From NCBI GenBank assembly GCA_016215155.1, contig JACRLQ010000007.1:1-64000 (forward strand): a DNA stretch of 64,000 bases, in the 5' to 3' direction. This document shows, piece by piece, positions 1 to 7,963 of the stretch; positions within the stretch are counted from its first letter, which is position 1, and every line of letters begins with the position of its first letter. Source of the DNA: Nitrospirota bacterium (lineage in GTDB: Bacteria; Nitrospirota; Thermodesulfovibrionia; Thermodesulfovibrionales; UBA6898). Under the pieces are notes generated by a model. It saw only the letters and a list, made by a program, of their open reading frames with translations, made no database searches and was not told the DNA's origin. The position numbers and the translations under genes are program-made.

Positions 1-13
1 TCCTCCTTTCATT

Positions 14-1189
14 TCAGGCCCGAATACTATCCAGCATATTGTGGACCATATTTGAAGGATAGACTTTGAAGTCGCTCCTCTGCTGGACTTGGTCCCCTCC
101 ATAAACAAGCCCGCTGCCCCAGGGCAGGTAGGGATGAAATTTTGCGAAACTCTTTAACCCCCGGAAGTAATCATTTGTTACCGTTGCCCCTGCCTTTATC
201 TCGACAGGAAAGACATCCTGCCCATACTCGCAGATCATATCGACTTCGTTTCCGATACTGTCGCGGTAGAAACTGAGATTACTGCGAAGCCCCCTGTTGA
301 ACCTGTACTTCAGAGCTTCAATCATTACCATGTTTTCGAACAGATTGCCGCGTAAAGGGTCCCTGCTTATCTGTCCTGGATTTTCGATTCCAAGAAGGTA
401 GCTTGCAAGCCCTACATCGTAGAAATATAGCTTCGGAGCTTTGATAAGACGGCGCGAGACATTTCGGAAATAAGGATGCAAAATAAATATTATGTAGCTT
501 GCTTCAAGGATTGTGATCCAGCTTCGTACTGTTGTGTGGGATATCCCGAGGTCATTTGCAAGGCTCTGCATATTGAGCAGCTGACCGGCCCTTCCTGCGC
601 AGAGTTTGAGAAACTTCTGAAACTGGCCGAGATCGCGGATGTTGATGATAAGGCGCATGTCCCGTTCCAGATAGGTCTCCACATAGTCTCCATGCGCCTG
701 AGTCGGATTCAGGCCCATGTCATAAATCCTGGGATAAAAACCCTGAAGCAGCATTCGGTCAACAGAAGGGATTTCATAATTGCCTTCCAGCTCCTCTATG
801 CTGAAGGGCAACAACTTCAGCAGGGCAGTCCTGCCAGCAAGGGACTGTGTAATACTCGTCATAACTTCAAACTGCTGGCTTCCGGTCAGGATGAATTGAC
901 CCATTTTTTTCTTTTCATCGACAATTGTCTGGATGTACGACACAAGTGACGGCGCCCGCTGGATCTCGTCCAATATTGCGCCGTCAGGATATTTCGCAAG
1001 AAACCCCTTGGGGTCTTCCTGTGCGAACTGGCGGATATCAAGGGCTTCAAGGCTTACATATGGCTTTTTTGGAAATACCTTGCGGCATAAAGTGGTCTTC
1101 CCGCTCTGACGCGGGCCTGTGATCGTTATGGCAGGATATTGCCTTGCCATGTTTCTTAGGAGCGGCTCTATTGCGCGCTTGATAACCAT
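14..1189 (-). CDS. AAA ATPase with C-terminal DUF4143 domain
   Basis: A 391-residue protein of the widespread AAA_14/DUF4143 family, whose cellular role is not established. The N-terminus carries a Walker A loop (GPRQSGKT, residues 25-32) and a Walker B motif ending in Asp74-Glu75. The middle holds a helix-turn-helix-like stretch (around residues 205-230). The C-terminal DUF4143 part contains an E-V-D ... E-I-K pattern (about residues 308-335) that resembles the PD-(D/E)xK nuclease fold. Length is normal and the gene looks intact. It stands alone on the minus strand. Family members are often scattered through genomes in variable regions, so it may be a mobile or accessory gene. The family call is firm and the function is not. 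Confidence 0.88.
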   Translation of the reverse strand: MVIKRAIEPLLRNMARQYPAITITGPRQSGKTTLCRKVFPKKPYVSLEALDIRQFAQEDPKGFLAKYPDGAILDEIQRAPSLVSYIQTIVDEKKKMGQFILTGSQQFEVMTSITQSLAGRTALLKLLPFSIEELEGNYEIPSVDRMLLQGFYPRIYDMGLNPTQAHGDYVETYLERDMRLIINIRDLGQFQKFLKLCAGRAGQLLNMQSLANDLGISHTTVRSWITILEASYIIFILHPYFRNVSRRLIKAPKLYFYDVGLASYLLGIENPGQISRDPLRGNLFENMVMIEALKYRFNRGLRSNLSFYRDSIGNEVDMICEYGQDVFPVEIKAGATVTNDYFRGLKSFAKFHPYLPWGSGLVYGGDQVQQRSDFKVYPSNMVHNMLDSIRA

Positions 1190-1341
1190 TGTCTTATCTT
1201 AACAGCAAAGGTTGTAATTTGCAAGTTATATATTCATATTGCATAAATAATGACTGTTTCAGAAAAGCTGAGGATATCTTGATCGATACTATGGTTTGCT
1301 GAATCACATGTCTATATCATTAATGCAGCTGAATAGCTCTT

Positions 1342-2805
1342 CTAAAACCCGTATTCCTTCCACCTTTTGTCCACCAGCTTTTTTATCTCTTCGGACATGA
1401 AGATCTCATCCGGCCATTCCCGCATCATGCCCTCTTCTTTAGTCTTCCGCGTGGCGTCGATGCCCATCTTGGAGCCATATCTGGGCCAGTTCGCGGCGTG
1501 GTCCAGGGCGTCGAGCGGGCCGTCGGCAAATACCGTGTCCCGCTTCCAGTCCACGTTATTGAGCACCCTCCAGGCGGTGTATGAGAGGTCCTGGACGTCC
1601 ACGTCATCATCGACGACGATAATGAGTTTCGCGAACATCATCTGCCCCTTGCCCCATATCCCGTTAATAATTTTTTTGGCGTGACCGGGGTAGCTCTTTT
1701 TTATCGAGATGATCACAAAATTATGGAATACCCCCTCCATCGGAAGGTTGATGTCCCTGATCTCGGGGAAGTCCAGTCTTATGAGCGGCAGGAATATGCG
1801 CTCCGTAGCCTTGCCCATGTAGCAGTCCTCCATAGGGGGCTTGCCCACTATCGTGGCCGGATAAACCATGTCCTTCCTGTGCGTGATGCAGGTCGCGTGG
1901 AAAACGGGGTAGGGCTCAGCAGGGGAATAAAAGCCGGTGTGGTCGCCGAACGGCCCTTCTATCCGTGATTCACCCGGATCAAGATATCCCTCGATCACCA
2001 TCTCGCAGTTTGCCGGGACCTCGATGTCCGATGTGATGCACTTGACCATCTCCACGGGCGACCGCCTGAGGAAACCAGCGAAAAGCATCTCGTCAATCGC
2101 CTCGGGCAGCGGGGCGCTCGAGGCGTAGATAACGGAAGGGTCAGACCCCACCGCGATGGCAGCCGGCATGCGTGATCCTGTCTTTACGTATTTATCGTAA
2201 TGCCGTGCGCCGTCTTTATGTATGTGCCAGTGCATTCCGGTCGTGTTCTTATCGTAAATATGTATCCGGTACATGCCGCAATTCGGCCTGCCCGTCTCAG
2301 GGTCCTTAGTGAAGACCATAGGGAACGTTATAAAGCGGCCTTCGTCCCCGGGCTGTCCGTCCCCGGGCCAGCATTTTATGATCGGGAAGAGGCCAAGATC
2401 AGGGTCGTCTTTTTCTATGACCTCCTGGCAGGGAGCGGTTTTAACTTTTTTGGGAAGATATTTCGAGAACTCGATGAGTTTCGGAAGCATCGCCAGCTTT
2501 TCGAATATATTTTTCGGCGGGGCCTGGTTCAGCAGGTCCTCGATGCGTGAGGCGATGTCGTCGAGCTTTTCCACTTCAAGCGACATGGCCATCCTCTCGA
2601 AAGAGCCGAAGATGTTAGTGACCACTGGAAACCGCGAACCCTTTACCTTCTCGAAAAAAAGGGCCTTTCCTCCGCCGGGAGACTTGCACATGCGGTCCGT
2701 AATCTCGGTGATCTCAAGTATCGGGTCAACCTCCGCGGCAATGCGGTGGAGTTCGCCTTTTTTCTCAAGAAGTTCTATAAATGCGCGCAGGTCCTTATAA
2801 GCCAT
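1342..2805 (-). CDS. ubiD: UbiD family decarboxylase
   Basis: A 487-residue UbiD-family protein, close to the usual length of about 490. The family removes carboxyl groups from aromatic or alpha,beta-unsaturated acids using prenylated FMN made by a UbiX partner. Family landmarks visible are the G-P-F-G-D-H-T-G-F-Y block in the middle, a K-P-P-M-E-D stretch and the C-terminal D-A-T-R-K-T-K-E-E segment. An excellent ribosome binding site (GGAGGT on the minus strand, about 2811-2816) fixes the start. No ubiX is adjacent. The likely role is quinone biosynthesis (demethylmenaquinone or ubiquinone precursor), but catabolic UbiD enzymes look alike, so the substrate is uncertain. Confidence 0.88.
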   Translation of the reverse strand: MAYKDLRAFIELLEKKGELHRIAAEVDPILEITEITDRMCKSPGGGKALFFEKVKGSRFPVVTNIFGSFERMAMSLEVEKLDDIASRIEDLLNQAPPKNIFEKLAMLPKLIEFSKYLPKKVKTAPCQEVIEKDDPDLGLFPIIKCWPGDGQPGDEGRFITFPMVFTKDPETGRPNCGMYRIHIYDKNTTGMHWHIHKDGARHYDKYVKTGSRMPAAIAVGSDPSVIYASSAPLPEAIDEMLFAGFLRRSPVEMVKCITSDIEVPANCEMVIEGYLDPGESRIEGPFGDHTGFYSPAEPYPVFHATCITHRKDMVYPATIVGKPPMEDCYMGKATERIFLPLIRLDFPEIRDINLPMEGVFHNFVIISIKKSYPGHAKKIINGIWGKGQMMFAKLIIVVDDDVDVQDLSYTAWRVLNNVDWKRDTVFADGPLDALDHAANWPRYGSKMGIDATRKTKEEGMMREWPDEIFMSEEIKKLVDKRWKEYGF

Positions 2806-3133
2806 GACACCTCCAGTTTTTGTATGAAATATAATATCACAGGTCCGTCTTTGACTCCCACTCCCTCAATTCCAAAATCTTTTATGCAGTGTGACAAACA
2901 CTTAATCCGAAAACCCTGCGCCCATCCCTCTCAATCAAAAAGTAGGCGCCACAAATTATCCCCTCTCCACTGGAGGGAGCGGGTTAGGGCGAGGGTGACT
3001 AAAACTATACAATAAAGATGAGGCATTAATTGATTGTTATTAAGAGGTAACATCTGTAAATGTAAGATAATACTTGAATAATCCGGCTATTTTTTATATA
3101 TTTATATAAGTTTATCGCTGGAGGTATGCATAT
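2806..3133. repeat. intergenic stretch with a dispersed-repeat-like segment
   Basis: There is no gene in these 328 bases. Positions about 2960-2999 hold a C/T-rich to G-rich foldback segment (CCCCTCTCCACTGGAGGGAG followed by GGTTAGGGCGAGGG) of a kind commonly seen as a dispersed intergenic repeat in bacterial chromosomes. The rest, up to the ribosome binding site GGAGG at about 3119-3123, is A/T-rich and probably holds the promoter of the NifU-like gene. I could not fix a promoter. Confidence 0.35.
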
Positions 3134-3355
3134 ATGCTCAGGGAAAAGGTAGAGGAAGTCTTAAATAAAGTCAGGGTGGGTTTAGCGTCAGAGGGTGGAG
3201 ATATCGAACTCGTGGACATTAAGGACGATACTGTGTATGTCAGGCTCAAGGGCGCCTGCGGAACGTGTCCCATGTCAACGCTGACAATGAAAAGCTGGGT
3301 CGAATCGACTATCAAAAAAGAGGTCCCTGAGATCAAGTCCGTGCAGGCCGTATAA
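3134..3355 (+). CDS. NifU-like C-terminal domain protein (Fe-S scaffold)
   Basis: A 73-residue stand-alone NifU C-terminal (Nfu) domain. It carries the E-G-G-D-I-E-L-V motif and the cluster-binding C-x-x-C pair (Cys42 and Cys45, in G-A-C-G-T-C-P-M-S). Such proteins bind [4Fe-4S] clusters, usually as dimers with one C-x-x-C per subunit, and pass them to target enzymes in the cytoplasm. The start follows GGAGG with an 11-base gap. No isc or suf genes are nearby, so it works in trans. The length is typical for the single-domain form. Confidence 0.9.
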   Translation: MLREKVEEVLNKVRVGLASEGGDIELVDIKDDTVYVRLKGACGTCPMSTLTMKSWVESTIKKEVPEIKSVQAV

Positions 3356-3387
3356 TTAATGACTGCATTATTGATCAATAAAATCCC

Positions 3388-3477
3388 TCCTTGCCTCCCT
3401 TTGCCGACCAACAGTAGGTGTCTTAGGCAAGGGAGGAACAAAACCCTCTTAGGCAAAGAGGGGCGGGGGGAGATTTT
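3388..3477. repeat. foldback repeat after the NifU-like gene
   Basis: A compact inverted structure. TTGCCTCCCTTTGCC (3391-3405) pairs, with a one-base bulge, with GGCAAGGGAGG (3426-3436). A second small hairpin pairs CCCTCTT (3444-3450) with AAGAGGG (3456-3462). It contains CAACAGTAGGTG, followed by a C-TTA-GCA(A)GGG tail and GGGGAGATTTT, which recurs near 59184-59225. It may act as a terminator or be a non-autonomous repeat. Confidence 0.4.
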
Positions 3478-3480
3478 CTG

Positions 3481-4674
3481 ATGCCTGTATTGGCTATTTC
3501 GAGGCGGTTAATAAGTACTTCGTTAATGCTGGTATGCCAGTTGACCCTCATATGTTTTTTATCCGCGGCAGGCGCGTCGGCTTCCAATGATGTAAAAGAT
3601 ATCAGCTATTGGTCCTTCCCCGATTATACAAGGGTTGTCGTCACATTGTCGGACAGTCCCGAATTTACCAGAAACCGTCTCTCGGGCCCCGACCGCATCT
3701 ATTTCGATATCAAAAACAGCCGCATCACGAACGAAGTAAAGACGACCCTGCCGGTGGGCAACGGCATGCTTAAGTCCGTGCGGGCAGGCCAGTTTAATGA
3801 CAGTACGGTCAGGGTCGTGCTGGACCTTGAAAAGGTGAAGGACTATAAGGTCATGGTCCTTGAGGACCCTATGCGGATGATAGTGGACATCTATGGCGCG
3901 AAGACGGCAAGGCCGGACCAGGCGGCGGCCGTCCCTAAGAAAAGGATAGTCATAGACCCCGGCCACGGCGGTCACGACCCCGGAGCGGTAGGCCCCAACA
4001 AGCTGTATGAAAAAGACGTTGTGCTCGATATCGCCCTGAAATTGAGAAAGATACTGGGCGAAGACCCCAATATCGAGGTATTTCTTACCAGGGACAGGGA
4101 TGTGTTCATCCCTCTCGATCAGAGGACGGCCATCGCGAACGGAAAAAATGCCGACCTCTTTGTGTCAGTCCACGCCAACGCCAGCCCCAGAAGGGCGGCG
4201 AAAGGCATAGAGACATATTTTCTCAACTGGACGAACGATGAAGAGGCCCTGAAGGTGGCCGCCCGTGAAAACCATATATCGCTGAAAAAGATGAAGCGCA
4301 TGAACGATGAAAGGGACGTGCTGGAGATCATCAAGGGAGACCTGCTAAGAGACAACAAACGCGATGAGTCACTGAAACTCGCCAATCATATCCAGCTCTC
4401 CATGGTAAAGAAGCTTAACAGCGAATATGATGACATCGTTGACCTAGGGGTCAAGCAGGCCCTCTTCTATGTGCTCCTTGGAGCAAAGATGTCCTCTGTT
4501 TTGGTTGAGGTCTCCTTCATAAGCAATCCTGTTGAAGAGAAACTCCTTTCGAAGGAGACCTATCGTGGTGAACTGGCCAGGTCGATCGCCTCGGGGATAG
4601 CCAGTTATGTGACGTCCGCGCCGCCCTCCCAGCCCGCGACCGGGACCAGGAAGACCCTTGCTGCGAGACATTAA
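3481..4674 (+). CDS. N-acetylmuramoyl-L-alanine amidase (AMIN + Amidase_3)
   Basis: A 397-residue exported enzyme that cuts the amide bond between N-acetylmuramic acid and the L-alanine of peptidoglycan, typically during cell separation. A signal peptide covers about residues 1-34, ending G-A-S-A. An AMIN domain (about 38-135) targets the enzyme to the envelope, and an Amidase_3 zinc domain follows (about 157-380). Zinc and catalytic residues are visible in I-D-P-G-H-G-G-H, Y-E-K-D, S-V-H-A-N-A and the late V-E-V-S-F-I-S-N segment. It is of the AmiC type. No clear Shine-Dalgarno precedes 3481, so an internal start is possible. Its 3' end overlaps the next gene by 17 bases. Confidence 0.9.
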   Translation: MPVLAISRRLISTSLMLVCQLTLICFLSAAGASASNDVKDISYWSFPDYTRVVVTLSDSPEFTRNRLSGPDRIYFDIKNSRITNEVKTTLPVGNGMLKSVRAGQFNDSTVRVVLDLEKVKDYKVMVLEDPMRMIVDIYGAKTARPDQAAAVPKKRIVIDPGHGGHDPGAVGPNKLYEKDVVLDIALKLRKILGEDPNIEVFLTRDRDVFIPLDQRTAIANGKNADLFVSVHANASPRRAAKGIETYFLNWTNDEEALKVAARENHISLKKMKRMNDERDVLEIIKGDLLRDNKRDESLKLANHIQLSMVKKLNSEYDDIVDLGVKQALFYVLLGAKMSSVLVEVSFISNPVEEKLLSKETYRGELARSIASGIASYVTSAPPSQPATGTRKTLAARH

Positions 4675-5281
4675 GCCCGAGGCAAGGATAGTCCTTTATT
4701 TATTGTTTGTCGTATCGCTTTATCTTATAAAAAGTCTTTCGATATATCTGGCGGTGCTCATCCCGCTGGTCCTTCTGATGCTCGGGGTCCCTTTCAGGAG
4801 ATTAAAGGCAGGCTGGATACCAATCGGCCTTTTTCTTCTTTTTACGTTCCTCGGAAACACCATCAACCAGCACGGGACAGTGCTCCTTACCGCCGGACCC
4901 CTGATGATAACCAGAGAGGGTCTTTATGCCGGAACGTTCAGGACTCTGAGGGTCCTGATGCTCATCGCGGGGATAAAGATACTTATGTCAGGCCTTTCTA
5001 CGGAAGCGCTTATACAGGCGCTCGGGAATCTATTGGCCCCTGTCGAGAGGCTCGGACTGCCTGTAAAGGACTTTATTCATACTATGGGTCTCACCCTCAA
5101 ATGCTTCCCGGTTTTAAACGACATGGCCGCCGGTATATACAGGGAGAGGGTCAGGCAGGAGGAGGTCCGGGGGTTTGCGGCAAGGATAAAACTGGTTGCG
5201 GGATTTCTTATGCCGCTATTTATTAAGAGTGTGCGGTCGCCTGAGATTTTTTTTGGGCCCGGGGATGAACATGTTAAATAG
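4658..5281 (+). CDS. ECF transporter T component-like membrane protein (CbiQ/EcfT)
   Basis: A 207-residue membrane protein with about five hydrophobic segments in the first 160 residues and a cytoplasmic tail with the R-x-x-x-R-G-F-A-A-R pattern of EcfT/CbiQ coupling proteins. In the family, T subunits link substrate-binding S subunits to ATPases for vitamin or metal uptake. The protein is shorter than the usual 230-270 residues and stops (I-F-F-G-P-G-D-E-H-V-K) before the second Ala-Arg-Gly helix would be expected. No ATPase or S subunit is nearby, so it is either an orphan using partners elsewhere or a shortened copy. It overlaps the amidase by 17 bases and the D-aminoacylase by 17 bases. 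Confidence 0.7.
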   Translation: MLRDIKPEARIVLYLLFVVSLYLIKSLSIYLAVLIPLVLLMLGVPFRRLKAGWIPIGLFLLFTFLGNTINQHGTVLLTAGPLMITREGLYAGTFRTLRVLMLIAGIKILMSGLSTEALIQALGNLLAPVERLGLPVKDFIHTMGLTLKCFPVLNDMAAGIYRERVRQEEVRGFAARIKLVAGFLMPLFIKSVRSPEIFFGPGDEHVK

Positions 5282-6863
5282 GGCGGATATTCTAATAAAA
5301 AACGGACTTATCTACGACGGAGGTCTGTCGGGTCCTTTTATCTCGAATATAGCGGTCCGCGGAGACAGGATTGCTCATGTCGGGGGCGGGCTGACTGAGG
5401 CCGGAATTGTGATTGACGCTACAGGGTTTGCCGTGGCGCCGGGGTTTATCGATGCTCACGCACATTCCGATTTTACCCTTTTGGCGGACCCGAGGGCGGA
5501 GGGCAAGCTCAGTCAGGGGATAACTACCGAGATCAACGGCAATTGCGGGATGTCGGCGGCCCCTTTGTTCGATAAAGCCGCCGAAAGGCGTGAGGACGAC
5601 CTTCGGGCTCTCGGCATCAAAGAAAGGTGGGATACGCTTGAGGGGTACTTCGGAGTAATCGAAAGAAACGGCGGGACCGGCCTCAATAGCGCATACCTGG
5701 CCGGTCACGGCAATATCCGTGGTTCCGTAATAGGCTATGACGATCTGGAGGCATCGCCTGAGACGCTGTCGAGGATGACGGCCCTTCTCCGGGCGACTCT
5801 GGCGGAGGGAGCGGTCGGTCTTTCCACCGGCCTGATCTATCCTCCCGGCATATACTCCGATACCGATGAGCTGGTCGCGCTTGCGGAGGGCCTCCGGGAG
5901 GGAGATTACATTTACACCAGTCATATGAGAAGTGAGGGCGGCAGGCTTGAGGAGGCCGTCGATGAGGTCATCAGAATAGGCCGGAGCGCCGGGGTGAGGG
6001 CCCATATATCGCACATCAAAACGGCCGGAGAGCCAAACTGGCGCAAGGCCGATGCGGTAATCGAAAAACTTCATGAGGCCCGAAGGTCCGGGCTGAGGCT
6101 GACATGCGACAGATATCCGTATACGGCCTCAAGCACCGACCTGGACGCGATACTGCCGTCCTGGACTTTTGCGGGCGGCAATTCCGAGGAACTAAAGAGG
6201 CTCCAGGACCCGCCGACCAGAAAGAGGATCGAAGACGAGCTCATAGACCAGGTCGGCGCAGCCGGATATTGGAACAGGGTGATAGTATCGAGCGTGGAGT
6301 CAGAGGCCAACAGATGGATGGAAGGAAAGACGATCGGCCTGATAGGCGATGAACTCGGTACGAGCGGGCTCGATGCATTTTTCAGGATAATTATCGGGGA
6401 AAGGCTGAGAGTCGGGGCGATCTTCATGTCGATGAGCGAGGACAATCTGAAAAAATTCCTGTCGCTTCCTTTTTGCATGATTGGCTCCGACAGTTCCGCC
6501 AGATGCTTTGAAGGACCTACAGCCACTGGGAAGCCTCATCCCAGGACCTTCGGAACTTTTCCAAGAGTGATGGGGAAATATGTCCGGCAAGAGAGACTGT
6601 TTTCACTGGAGGACGCCGTCCATAAGGCGACGATGCTGCCTGCCGAAACCTTCGGACTGAAGCAGCGGGGAAGGATAAAGGAAGGGTATTTTGCCGATAT
6701 TGTGATATTTGATCCTGAAGAGATAACCGATAATGCCACCTTCGAAAATCCCTTTCAGAGGTCCGGAGGGATTCATCATGTTTTTGTGAACGGGGTTACC
6801 GCGCTTTCAGAAGGCAAGTTGACCGGGAGACGGGCGGGGCGGGTGCTGCGGCACGGGGGATAG
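5265..6863 (+). CDS. D-aminoacylase / N-acyl-D-amino-acid deacylase
   Basis: A metal-dependent amidohydrolase of about 532 residues that hydrolyses N-acyl-D-amino acids. Visible landmarks are the metal ligands in F-I-D-A-H-A-H-S-D, the family-specific metal cysteine in G-N-C-G, the H-I-S-H-I-K histidine segment, the G-S-D-S-S-A catalytic aspartate region and the late H-P-R-T-F-G-T-F-P-R block. The frame stays open upstream to 5196, but the first 23 residues of that longer version are coded by the out-of-frame end of the preceding gene and lack family resemblance. I therefore start at ATG 5265 (or 5271). Its position after a peptidoglycan amidase hints at recycling of cell-wall D-amino acids, but this is inference. 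Confidence 0.88.
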   Translation: MNMLNRADILIKNGLIYDGGLSGPFISNIAVRGDRIAHVGGGLTEAGIVIDATGFAVAPGFIDAHAHSDFTLLADPRAEGKLSQGITTEINGNCGMSAAPLFDKAAERREDDLRALGIKERWDTLEGYFGVIERNGGTGLNSAYLAGHGNIRGSVIGYDDLEASPETLSRMTALLRATLAEGAVGLSTGLIYPPGIYSDTDELVALAEGLREGDYIYTSHMRSEGGRLEEAVDEVIRIGRSAGVRAHISHIKTAGEPNWRKADAVIEKLHEARRSGLRLTCDRYPYTASSTDLDAILPSWTFAGGNSEELKRLQDPPTRKRIEDELIDQVGAAGYWNRVIVSSVESEANRWMEGKTIGLIGDELGTSGLDAFFRIIIGERLRVGAIFMSMSEDNLKKFLSLPFCMIGSDSSARCFEGPTATGKPHPRTFGTFPRVMGKYVRQERLFSLEDAVHKATMLPAETFGLKQRGRIKEGYFADIVIFDPEEITDNATFENPFQRSGGIHHVFVNGVTALSEGKLTGRRAGRVLRHGG

Positions 6864-7027
6864 TGTTCCCTGTTTGGTTAAAGAAGGAAGAGGGGAGATG
6901 TTGTCAATAAAGGCTGCAAAGAACGGTAAAAGTTATATCGAAAACAAAGGTTTTTCTTGTAATATATAGACAAGCGGAACCACTGAACTTTGATTTCCTT
7001 AGATAGCAGCGGCGGAAAGGTTACAAC

Positions 7028-7330
7028 ATGGAAAATTTATCGACTGATGAAATAATTACATATTTAAATCAAAACAGGGCCTTGCTCAATGAAAGATTCG
7101 GCGTTGTTCGCATAGGAATTTTCGGAAGCTTTGCACGTGGCGAGCAATCAGTTACAAGCGATATCGATATGGTTGTAGAAATGGAACAAAGCAGGAAAAA
7201 CATTCACAGTTTTCTGAAGCTCAAGAGGTTTTTAGAGAAAGAGATGTCGAGAGATATAGACTTGGGGTTTGAGCATTCTCTGAAAGCGGCGATAAAAGAA
7301 AAAGTTAAAAAACAGATTATTTATGCCTGA
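7028..7330 (+). CDS. mntA: MntA-like nucleotidyltransferase antitoxin (MNT)
   Basis: A 100-residue minimal nucleotidyltransferase. It has the exact G-S-x10-D-x-D signature (Gly33-Ser34 to Asp45 and Asp47). In characterised HEPN/MNT (type VII) modules this enzyme adds AMP to a tyrosine of the HEPN toxin and so neutralises it. Gene order (antitoxin first) and an 8-base overlap with the next gene support a translationally coupled toxin-antitoxin pair. It opens the A/T-richer island that runs to about 15.3 kb. A weak GGAAAGG lies upstream of the start. Confidence 0.87.
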   Translation: MENLSTDEIITYLNQNRALLNERFGVVRIGIFGSFARGEQSVTSDIDMVVEMEQSRKNIHSFLKLKRFLEKEMSRDIDLGFEHSLKAAIKEKVKKQIIYA

Positions 7331-7682
7331 AAGGGACATTCAGCTATATCTTGGGGACATTTTAGACTCATCTAACGCGGTCATGGCCTATGTCGCCGGT
7401 ATAACTTTTGAGGACTTTTGTAACGATAGAAAAACATATTCTGCGGTTGTCAGAGAATTTGAGATTATCGGCGAGGCTGCAGGGAAACTTCCTGACGTGC
7501 TGAAACTAAGACGCTCAGATGTGGAATGGCAGGACATAAAGGATTTTAGAAATCTCCTGATCCATGAATATTTCGGAGTTGACCTTGAGATAGTCTGGAA
7601 GGTCATTCAGGAGGACCTTCCTGGGTTAATGGATGCGGTCAGGGAATTTATGAGGGATTCAGGAGCAGAGAGTGCCCAATGA
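7323..7682 (+). CDS. hepT: HepT-like HEPN toxin (DUF86)
   Basis: A 119-residue HEPN-domain protein of the DUF86/HepT family, the predicted RNase toxin partner of the preceding MNT protein. The catalytic R-x4-H-x-Y motif is intact (Arg76, His81, Tyr83). In the family the tyrosine is the target of antitoxin AMPylation. Length and helical character are typical. The two genes overlap by 8 bases, ensuring coupled translation. It probably serves in island maintenance or phage defence. Confidence 0.88.
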   Translation: MPERDIQLYLGDILDSSNAVMAYVAGITFEDFCNDRKTYSAVVREFEIIGEAAGKLPDVLKLRRSDVEWQDIKDFRNLLIHEYFGVDLEIVWKVIQEDLPGLMDAVREFMRDSGAESAQ

Positions 7683-7756
7683 GTCGAAGTGCTTCCAGCA
7701 TGATTACCGTTTATAGTTCACGTCTTTGTATTGCGCTTTTGAATTTTTTTGCGTAG

Positions 7757-7762
7757 TATAAT
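7757..7762 (+). promoter_or_regulatory. possible -10 box ahead of the large NTPase operon
   Basis: The 281-base gap 7683-7963 holds no convincing gene. A perfect TATAAT with an extended TAG before it lies at 7757-7762, about 200 bases upstream of the large gene. No good -35 box lies at 16-18 bases, so this is only a candidate promoter with a long leader. Confidence 0.25.
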
Positions 7763-7963
7763 GAAATCCTGATTAACTTGGCCTTGAAACAGCAAATCAG
7801 GACTGTCATTATAGGGACCTGTGACAGAAAAAATAGTAGGGGGTAAAACCTTCTTGAAGTCAACTATTCAGGGTCAGCAGTCAAAAACGAGTTCAATTGA
7901 GTATTCAGTGGTGATGAAAATAATGACCAGAATGAACACTTCATTTTATAAGTGGCTGCTAGA

